Shown in pieces: positions 55,301 to 64,000 of a stretch of 64,000 nucleotides of DNA. A program made the position numbers and the translations under genes. Within the stretch, counting starts at the first letter, position 1; the number at the start of each line of letters is the position of its first letter. Location of the stretch: contig NW_004454292.1 of the NCBI RefSeq assembly GCF_000283155.1, forward strand, positions 339,072 to 403,071, read 5' to 3'. Origin of the DNA: Ceratotherium simum simum (Eukaryota > Chordata > Mammalia > Perissodactyla > Rhinocerotidae). A model generated the notes under the pieces. It was not told where the DNA came from and did no database searches. It saw only the letters and a list, made by a program, of their open reading frames with translations.

Positions 55301-56055
55301 TAGTCATTTGGGTCTCATTTCAAGGCCTGCTTCCCCAGCTCTCTGTCTTCTCTTTAGGAATAATTATAGCATTTGATGTTTGTATCATTCATTAAATAAA
55401 ATCACATATGTCCTTACATTTTTACTGAATAGTTTTAGTTATCTCTGTGATAGAAAACTCCCAAAAGCTGAAATGATATCTTGCAAAATACCTATCAGAT
55501 AGTCCATTCCACTCTCAAGCTAACACAGTTCTGACTTCATATTAATTTGTTGTTTGGAGAACATTTACTGAGTGAATGAATAAACTAGGTACCATCTTGT
55601 AAACAAACCTGAGCCCAGAATTGTGACTGGATGTCAAAATATCTCTCTTTCTTCTAAGTTACTCCTAATTTTCTTCCTTAGATTTGGCTCTTTTCTCTTT
55701 CCCCCTTTCCTCTTTTTGATTCATGGTATTAATTTTTGACCTATTATTGTGGTTAGAGTAAGAATTCAAAGCACATGGGAAGAAAAGTATTCAACTCTTT
55801 TATTCATTAATGCAGTGTTTTCTGCTCTAGATTTTAAAAGCTCAGTGGATAAATGTAAAGTCTATTTAAAAAACAATCAAGAAATCAAAGATCATTTAAG
55901 TAAGCCTGGCATGATTTAGGAAATGTTCATCTTTGGTTAGTGGTGATGAGGTGAGGAAAAGGAATAGGGAAAGTTCTGAAAAGTTACTTGTCTAGTGGAA
56001 AGAACACAGCTTTAGAAGGTAGTGGGAGAAGGTGAATCACATTTGAGTAGATAAT
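52335..56055. other. Long interval without recognised genes
   Basis: No gene or confidently named repeat in 3.7 kb. Frames do not exceed 94 codons. A small 17 bp tandem array (54441-54492) is listed separately. Confidence 0.3.
54441..54492. repeat. Three-copy minisatellite, 17-18 bp unit
   Basis: Three consecutive units share cagtattct: 54441-54458, 54459-54475 and 54476-54492. The last two differ at two positions by eye (attgt against actga at the end). Confidence 0.8.
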
Positions 56056-56057
56056 AT

Positions 56058-56258
56058 TCAAGGCACTATATTAGATATTTTACGTCAACATATCAATCCT
56101 CTGATGGAGGTGCAATTAATCCTATTTTACAGAAATAAAGTTGAGGCATTTAGAATTTAAGTACTTTGCCTAGGGTCACACAACTAATTAGTAGCAGAAC
56201 TGAGATATAAACCTAAGTTTGATCCCAAAACTCATGCTCATTTTACTGTATTATAGTC
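56058..56258 (-). mobile_element. MIR SINE
   Basis: 'tttacgtcaacatatcaatc', 'ctattttacagaaataaagt', 'cctagggtcacacaactaat' and 'agcagaactgagatataaac' are the reverse complement of the MIR body. Confidence 0.8.
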
Positions 56259-57221
56259 ATAACTATATCATAACTTCTGTGGGAATCAACTGGACACAGG
56301 TTTGACTCCATCTTCCCAAACTTACTAACTTAAACCTGATAGATTTCTCTGTATATGGATACCAAAGGAAGAATAGCTTTTAATATTATGTATACCTTAT
56401 CAGATGGAACTCCCAAAAAATTCTGCTAGCATATGCCAGAATCAGAAAATTGGAGAAATTAGATATTAGAATAATTCCTAATAGTCTCACCGAATAGCTA
56501 ACAAAAAAAAATGTCATATAAAGTTCCATCTTCTCCAATGGTGACTCTGCCCAGACCTAGGTCTTTGTTACTGAAAAAGCTCTCTCCCTCTATTTTCCAC
56601 CACCCAAAGTTGTAATGTGCTATGTAAGGAATGTATAGACATATCAGTGACCTCCCTTAGAGAATCTTTTTTTCATGAATGGCTGTGGACTCACAATGAG
56701 GTCATCATCAATGAATATACATAGGAACCACACTTTACTAAGGTCATGGAACAGTATAAATTAAACATGATACAAACTTTGCAAAAATCAAACTGAGTTT
56801 ACAATACTGCATTGGGAGCACCAGATAATCTCTGCTTGGGTTTGAGTAACATTTGCTCACTTCTTGACTTCATATTTAATCTGGTAAATCCTTGAGGGGA
56901 AAGTTTTTAGTCAGGGGCCCCTTCTGTGGAACACTTCTCTGTGAAGTCTAGGGAAGTCTTCAAAAACATTACCATTTCTGCAGTTCTGGATACTTCAGCT
57001 ACCTGGTTGAAATCTTGATTTAGTCAAAATGTCAGTCTGTTTTGGAGCTCCATTTCTTTGGGGGGGGGTGGATTTTAACCAGTTTTTTGCAAAAACATAT
57101 GGGCCATCATGGGCTTGGTTCTGAGATGGCCTGGAGGGGTGGTGAGGAATATAGTCTTTTCTGTTTTCATGTTGGTTTTCAGTTTCATTGTCTACAAATC
57201 AGAGGATTTAGACTACTTAAG

Positions 57222-57370
57222 AGTTTCTTAACCTTTTTGGGACCAGAGCCCCTTTTTAGAAGCTAATGGAATCTGTGGATACTCTTCTCAGAAAAATATA
57301 CATATTTGTAATTTCAAGGGGTTGACAGACCACCTAAAGGACTCCCAGGAACCCGGGAACTGGTTGGAGA
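57222..57370 (+). repeat. Probable MER-type DNA transposon fragment, unnamed
   Basis: The block 'gtttcttaacctttttggga', 'ccagagcccctttttagaag', 'atggaatctgtggatactct' and 'aaggggttgacagaccacct' follows a dispersed mammalian repeat that resembles non-autonomous hAT elements. The family is not named. Confidence 0.45.
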
Positions 57371-57557
57371 ATACCTGGACTAAATGATATCTTGGGTCCT
57401 TTCTAGTTCAGATATTCTATTATTTCACATTTTCTCTGATGGTTTGAATGATTGTCATGATGCTAGTAAAAATGAGATATGAACTATTTAGATAGATTTA
57501 ACTTTTTTAGCTATAAATGACAAAATGTCATCTGATAGTTTCCTTTTTTTTTTTAAC

Positions 57558-57745
57558 AGTCTTTCTGAACATCGTCTGCTCTTTAGAATCACCTGGGGAG
57601 CTTTTAAAAATTCGATTGCTTGGCTGCACCTCAAATCACTTAAATCAGAATCTCTAGGGGTGGATCCCAGATATCAGTTTATTAAAACTCCTCAGGTGGT
57701 TTCATTGTGCAGCCTGGTTGAGAGTCAGTGCTCTGGCAGGATTAA
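57558..57745 (+). mobile_element. MER5A-like hAT element (Charlie type)
   Basis: 'tagaatcacctggggagctt', 'aatcagaatctctaggggtg', 'gatcccagatatcagtttat', 'taaaactcctcaggtggttt' and 'ctggttgagagtcagtg' follow MER5A nearly end to end. It is a non-autonomous element with no coding potential. Confidence 0.75.
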
Positions 57746-57749
57746 AACA

Positions 57750-59770
57750 TCTTCAGAAGTTCCAGATAACAGGAACATCAACCACCAGCTGAAGATGAAA
57801 GGACATTCCATTTTTTCTCTGCTTTCAAATGTCTAGTATTGAACACTATTTTTCTAGCTCAGAATAAGGGTTTGAAAACTCTCATGTGTAATCACATCTC
57901 CCAATGTGTTATGCTCTTGGGTAAGCTGGGCAAGTGTGGCAAATACTGAATGGCCTTCCTGGGACAGTATATGGATGTGGGAAGGGCTATATTAGGACGT
58001 GCCCTGCTCTGCCACAAGCACACATCAGGAAAGATTAGTTTTCAACATAAGAACAATTACCATTATCATATTCCAAACCGTGTGCAAATTGTTTTATTAT
58101 AAACTCACTGTTTGTCCCTATTGAACTGGGAAATCATTCGCTCTAAATTTATCTATTCGCTCTGCATGGGATTGACATTTGCTGGCAATGCCGGACTTGC
58201 TTCACTTTAAGAAAAAGATTCCATGGAGAATAAGCAATGCTCTCATCTAACTGATTAATAATCTCTAGAGGATCTTTGGAACCTCCTCGCATGTTAACTC
58301 TTCCTGTTCTTTTGCTAATTTTGACTTTTCATTGAACTCAGGGACACAAACAAAGGTTTTCATGAAATGCAGCCGTAAAAGCTTTCGTCATCAGACCAGC
58401 TCTCCAAAGAAAGAATGCTCACTGCCAAAGCATTGAGATGAGAAATGGGATGTGTAATGAAAAGTTGTTTGTTTTCAAGAGTTTTATAAATCAATTTGGG
58501 TCAACCTCATCAGCCAAGTTTTTATCTCTGTACTAGGCAACAATTACATGTTTTCAATTTGAAAAAATGTCCATCTTTGCTTTCCAGGGCATCTGTATTA
58601 TATTTAAACCACTCTGCAATTTCATGCAGACAAAGACTTTCCAAGTCACATGGTCTGTTTGAATAATAGAAGTCCATTAAGAGTGAACAGAGACAACCTG
58701 TATTATAGTGATTTCTCCCTTTGTGGGTTTTGCAATTTCCCCACCAAGCTTTGGTGTTTGAAGATGACATTTTGAAAATTGGATTTAACTACCTAAAACC
58801 TATGACACAGAATTGCCAGCAGCCACTTGGTAGCCTGGAATGACCTCAGTTAGTCATGACTGTCTATTTACTACTTGTTTTTAGGATAAGGATAAACTTC
58901 TTCAGGAGGATGTCTTGCTTTACAAACATCCTTTTGTTATTTTCCTTAGAAATGCTATTCAAACCTAGAGCTAAGGAAAAAGTCAGATATGAATCCTGAG
59001 AGTGATTAAGTGGCACAATCTGAGTGTAAATTTTATGGCACCATTGAGGGCTCCAGATCTTGATAACGACTGTTGCTAACCCAAATATTGCCACTGAGAA
59101 AAGGACACCCATTAATAATTACTATTCTAAACACGTGGAAATACCTGGGAAATCTTTGCTTTAGCCATGGTATTTTTGACTACAAAGGGTGATGGCATAC
59201 ATACGTATGAGTAATTATTTCCTATCTATGTTGCATTTGAAAACTGGCTAAAATTTATATTGCCTAATCTTGATAGAAACTAGAAGAAGTAACTAAACAA
59301 TTAAAATACTGATGTGCTAAAGGGCTCACTTTTGCATGGGTACCGTTTACCAGAAAGCAAAACAATGGCTATTATTTGGGCTTTGGATACACCACAGCAT
59401 GTAGTAGAGTCTCAATAATAAACATAGACAGAATTAAATGAATGAAGGAAAGTATCTGTAATGTATATTTGAACATGAGAACCAAATTTTGAATAGAAGA
59501 TCATATGTGTGTTCTTTTCTTTAAAAATCTATAAAATTTATATCAAACTTCACAATTTTTATTAAAAGTTTTCATGATTAAATTATTGCCCCTTCTACTC
59601 AGGCTGCTTTTACTATTGCCTTTGTTCATGTAACCATGGCAACATCTTTGGTATCTATACCTCAGGTCTTGATCTCTCGTTCTACAATGGGTCACTCCAC
59701 TCTGCATCATTCATAATGGAAATCATCTGAGGGTACAGGCAGTCTTGGAATGGGATTGTATTTTTCACGT
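57750..59770. other. Unassigned non-coding sequence
   Basis: No gene or named repeat recognised. Two minus-strand frames of 82 codons (58522-58770, 58864-59112) have no family motifs. Confidence 0.3.
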
Positions 59771-59776
59771 CCTTTC

Positions 59777-60165
59777 TGTTATGGGCTGAATTGTGTCCCC
59801 CACAAAATCCATATTCTAGAGTCCTAACTCCCAGTACCTCAGAAGGTGACTATATTTGGAATAGGGTCTTTTAAGAGGTAATTAAAGTTAAACTGAGGCC
59901 TTTAGGGTAGGCTCTAATCCAATAGGACTGGTATCCTTATAAGAAGAGGAAACTTGGACACAGACACACGCAGGTGGAGGATGATTGTGAAGTCACAGGT
60001 CAAAGACAGCCATCTACAAGCTAAGGAGAGAGGCCTCAGAAGAAACCAACTTGGCAACACCTTGATCAGACTTTCAGCCTCCAGAATTGTGAGAAAATAA
60101 ATTTCTATTGTTTAAGCCACCCAGTCTGTGGTACTTTGTTATGGCAAACTTAGGAAACTAATACA
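59777..60165 (+). mobile_element. MLT1A-like MaLR solo LTR
   Basis: It starts TGTTATGGGCTGAATTGTG and runs through 'cagtacctcagaaggtgact', 'ccaataggactggtatcctt', 'ccatctacaagctaaggaga', 'aacaccttgatcagactttc' and 'gagaaaataaatttctattg' to 'aactaataca'. The order and the TG...CA ends identify a near-complete ERVL-MaLR LTR of about 389 bp, with AATAAA near 60097. Flanks ctttc and acttc are a possible imperfect 5 bp duplication. No internal sequence is attached. Confidence 0.88.
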
Positions 60166-60169
60166 ACTT

Positions 60170-61580
60170 CCTCGATTTTCTAAATTGATACTCTTCCTTC
60201 CCAAATATCACTAGCCCTTGAAAGTTTGAAATATATCCTAAGCTTCATGTTATATGCAAAGCTTCAAGTTTGTTTGCTTTCTTTGCACCTCCTAGACCAC
60301 TAATAAATCTGACCATACGATTTTTCCCAGATTACTTCCCTCTCTGATATTAACAGCTACATATTTCCTAGTTTTTGCAACATATCAAATAGGAGATCTT
60401 TTAGGAAGTTCCTATAAATCAGAACAGTTTATTTATCATAGTTTTAGCTAAGTTACCTGAAAAGGAAGATTTTTCATCTATGGCATGTATCTGTATCATT
60501 CAAAATGGAACTTGGGGAGAAAACACCAATAGATCTAGATTCATTTAGTCTGTGAATATGCATACATTGCACATTATCATCTTCGGCCTTATCAGCTTGC
60601 CCATTCTAACACTGCATAGCAACGCAGAGATACAAAGATATTGAAACAGAAATGATTAAAACTTTGTATTTGGCACGAGATCAGGTGTCTACTGAGATTC
60701 GGGTTTAGGATGGGGGACATCGGGGTCAGCCTGGTGGAGTAGGTAGATACCCAAATGCCATGAAAAGCTAAGGAAGCCCAGGGAGGCCTCTTTGTCTTCC
60801 AATTCTCTCTCCTCAACTCACAGTCAGGGCTCAAAAGGCTATTGATAGAGAATCTACGTTTTGGGTCAGGAAAACTTTCAATCATTAAAAACGTTTTTAA
60901 ATATCCAAATTCTGCCTAGAGGAGCTGAGCAGTATTTGGCCCTGTGGTGGTAATGTGATGAAAGCGATATTGTCTAGGATTACCTTTAGTTAGACAAATT
61001 GGAAAAACAAATGAAACAATCTTTTCCTTTGGATGATGTCAGAGGCTGCTTGAGATCATTCGCTAATTAGGGATTAAAAACAGTAGCTCTCTGGGGATTT
61101 GGATGTTCAGCTTAGACCTAATGTTCCCTGGAATTTAAAGGGGAGGTATGATGATGGGCATGTCATGCTCTGTGCATTGAATAAGTTCTAAAGGCTCACG
61201 TGAGGGCAATGTGCAAACAGTCCTGTACAATCACGCTTAACGAGAAATCATGTTTTAATGTATAGTCATGAAATGTTTACTTAGATAGTCTTGGAAGTCT
61301 GAAACTTGTCGTGTTCCTATAGGATGAATGTACATGTACAGATATATTCCTTGTCATTCTATTAATCATACATCTCTGTTAACAGGCATTTATGATATAT
61401 GGATAATGAAAGGATGACTAATGTCTCTAATGATGACCCAAGGCATGACAAAATACTTAAATGTTTTTTGAATCTTCAAAGAGAATAAATTATATTTCTC
61501 ATGATCCAAATTTATTTTTATCATATTCTAATTCTCTGGAAAGTAGTAATTTGTCTATAGTGTGATATATATATTCAGCA
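60170..61580. other. Unassigned non-coding sequence
   Basis: No gene or named repeat. A minus-strand frame of 97 codons (60592-60885) lacks domain features. Confidence 0.3.
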
Positions 61581-61584
61581 TGGT

Positions 61585-61796
61585 AAATGCAAAAGTAGGG
61601 GCTTTGGAATCAAACAACTTGATTTGCATCACAGCTCTTCATTTGCTAACCCAGTGGTTTTAGAAGTTATGTAACATTACTCACCCTCAGTCTTCGCATC
61701 TGAAAAATGGGAATACCTACCCTGCAGGACATTGTGAGGACTAAATGATCTCATATACATTGGACCATGCTTGCCACATATAGGTGTTTGAAAATG
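61585..61796 (+). mobile_element. MIR SINE
   Basis: 'ggggctttggaatcaaacaa', 'gcatcacagctcttcatttg', 'cagtcttcgcatctgaaaaa', 'tgggaatacctaccctgcag' and 'catgcttgccacatataggt' follow MIR from head to tail. Confidence 0.85.
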
Positions 61797-61799
61797 TTT

Positions 61800-63750
61800 A
61801 ATTCCTGTCTCCCTGGTCCAACACATTAATCAAAATACTCCATTTGCTGACTGCGTCAGATAAAGAATTTTCTATGGGTCTAAACAGATTTAGGGTCATG
61901 GAAAAAAGAGGATAATAAGAATAGCAGGAGAGTGTGTCCCTTGTAGGTGGGGCTGCATTTTACTTAGGCTTGTTTTCAGGGTGCTGGCTGCTGAGGCTTT
62001 AATTTGCAGGCGTGCTTTCTTTAGGATAATGAATTTTTATTTAAATTTGGTAAATTTCCTTTGAGCTGCTTTTAAGTCATCTGAACACAGGAAACACTTT
62101 TTCATGCTTTTAGAGTTTTTCTGATTGACTTTGTTCTCCAAAAAGGGCTGATTTTAATATTCTAGGTGATAAAAAGTGCCTTTGACACGATTGAAGCAAT
62201 TTAATTAGTAAATCCGGAAATTAGAAAGGATTGGAAATCACACCCTCCATGCTTTTAACAAAACAGAGTAGTGAAACTTCTGATAGGTGCATACCATGTG
62301 TTGAAAGAATTCTGTACCACACATATTGAGAGAAATGAAGAAATCTTTGAGAGAACTTTGCAAGAGACCTACCAAGGGAATTACTTGACTAGGCAATTAT
62401 GTGGTCAGTATATACCTCATGGATCAAAACTTCTGCAGCCATCATAATTTACATAAAGTGCATGTTAAGCATTTGATAATGCAAAATAATTAAAACCACA
62501 TTTCGAGATTCAACATATTAAATGGGAAAAAGGGGCTAGCATAATTGTGAGGCAGTCTAATTTTTGAATTATTTGACCTCAGAATATCTTAATATCTTAA
62601 TCCTGGAGTAAGTAATATACAAAGGATCATTTAATGTTGTAGCTAATAGAATTTTTAGTGTCAGGCTGTCCATCTCATGATGATAGGTTGTGAATTACTT
62701 CTAGTCAGTTTACTATGAGTACTCTCCTATAGTATGTCATCACTAAACAGGGAACATTGCTATAACTGCTATGCATAAACATAATAACATGTTCAACTGT
62801 AAAACTATCTACAGTATATAAATACTGATGCTATGCTCAAAAGCACCATCATTTTTTATTGCCTTGGTAATGGAGTGTTCCAGAGAGACACGTATATGGA
62901 TGATTAGTGATTGGTGGATTTTGTGCTGGTATCTTCAAATGTTTAAGAGCAACTTTGATCAGCAGCAGTTGGAGGAATCAAAGAGCAGCTGATTCTTCTT
63001 GAGAAAGCAAATTTTAGGGTCAAACTCTGATAATGTTGCATTCTAAATCATAGGTAATGATGAGGAATATCAACAAGTGCACTTCAAACATGGTAGATTA
63101 AAAAAATACCACTACTAATAACACTAATAATATTAGAGCATTATGATGGGAATTATAATCTAATTTTTACTCAAAAAGCAGTTTAAAAATATTGAGGATA
63201 ATTGCGTAATCTGCATTTTTTTCGATGTTATTTTAATGATATTTTAATTCAAGATGATAGTGAACTGTAGTTGATAGTACAATTTTTGAGATGTAAGTAT
63301 AGTCAATGGCTGTGTAAGTTTAAGAGACACTTGGCAATTTGGCTTTGTTTTCACATTTAGAACAACCAGTTGGAGAGCTAAAAAGTTTAACCAGAGGAAA
63401 TTAGGCTTGTGCGTGGGGTTGAGAATCAGAAGAAAATCATACTGATGAGGATAAGACATATTAGGTCTTGACCCAATTCTCATCCACAATGATATTTCCA
63501 TATTTTTTCTTTTGCACTGAACCAACTTTGCAAAATGTGAGTATTTGGGGATGGAGAACCTTCCAGAGAAATTCTGAAATGGGTGGATCAGTTCTAAGAG
63601 TTGAGCAAGGCTTATGAGTCGCAGTCCAACTCACTACAGCTTGGTGACATATATAATCTTTTTTGCCTCTGTTGTTGTACGCTAATAAGAGCTGGTGCAT
63701 GATTGGCTCATATGAAGGGTCATTTTTGGTGTCATCTGAGCAGAAAATTC
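61800..63750. other. Unassigned AT-rich sequence
   Basis: No gene or named repeat recognised. Minus-strand frames of 93 and 79 codons (63244-63525, 63461-63700) show no domain. Confidence 0.3.
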
Positions 63751-63760
63751 CTTTGGATAT

Positions 63761-64000
63761 TTTTTTTTGTTTTTTGTTTTTTTAATTTTTTGTTTATTGC
63801 AGTAACATTGGTTTATAACATTGTAAAAATTTCAGGGGTACATCATTATACTTCTATTTCTGCATAGATTACATCATGTTCACCACCAAAATACTAATTA
63901 CAAGCCATCACCACACACATGTACCGAATTATCCCTTTCACCCTCCTCCCTCCCGCCTTCCCCTCTGGTAACCACCAATCCAATCTCTGTCCCTATGTGT
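63761..64000 (-). mobile_element. L1 3' end, partial, continues past the window
   Basis: A poly-T region with 'tttattgcagtaacattggt', 'ttataacattgtaaaaattt', 'caggggtacatcattatact', 'catcatgttcaccaccaaaa' and 'ctggtaaccaccaatccaat' is the reverse complement of a relatively young mammalian L1 3' UTR and tail. Only the 3' terminal 240 bp lie inside the window; the rest, including any ORF2, would lie to the right. Confidence 0.85.

Noticed and set aside
1..64000. A prokaryotic operon, phage or defence system
   Set aside because: Repeat content (SINE, LINE, LTR), lack of long frames and AT-rich intergenic character are those of a mammalian chromosome.

Overview
This window reads as non-coding nuclear DNA from a mammal, most likely a perissodactyl (horse, rhinoceros or tapir group). 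The main evidence is thirteen copies of the tRNA-Ser-derived equine-type SINE (ERE), a family known from odd-toed ungulates. They sit among mammal-wide fossils (MIR, L2, L3/CR1, L1, MLT1, MER5A). The species cannot be fixed from the sequence alone. I find no supportable protein-coding gene or exon: the longer open frames are repeat remnants, SINE bodies or an artefact of the run of N.

Layout. 0-6.9 kb: mostly unique AT-rich sequence with L2 and MIR fragments and a decayed tRNA-Val(TAC)-like sequence on the minus strand (3522-3594). 6.9-25 kb: six EREs, several MIRs, a 1.5 kb L2-clade LINE remnant (minus strand, 10.4-12.0 kb), and an inverted pair of L2-clade fragments at 23.9-25.6 kb. 26-27.2 kb: an MLT1-type LTR split by a 5'-truncated L1 with a clear 12 bp target-site duplication. 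27-36.7 kb: sparse old MIR and L1 fragments. 36.7-43.4 kb: five EREs, four of them crowded into 2.6 kb. A CpG-rich 540 bp solo retroviral LTR lies inside the A-tail side of one ERE, and its 4 bp duplication can still be read. 43.6-48.9 kb: an L3/CR1 fragment, a second minus-strand LTR, an 860 bp assembly gap, and L1 and L2 pieces. 49.9-52 kb: an ERE, then a long minus-strand L2-clade LINE interrupted by another ERE. 52-64 kb: no ERE, scattered MIR, MER5A and MLT1A-like elements, and the 3' end of a younger minus-strand L1 running off the window edge.

No gene network can be described. The most informative content is the order of insertions: old L2, L3, MIR and MLT1 elements were hit by L1 and ERE copies, and one ERE was then hit by a retroviral LTR. 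Nothing here points to a prokaryotic, phage or CRISPR system. The strongest candidate for new locus-specific biology is the 41.4-42.2 kb LTR-in-ERE nest, whose LTR keeps CCAAT, TATA and polyadenylation signals.
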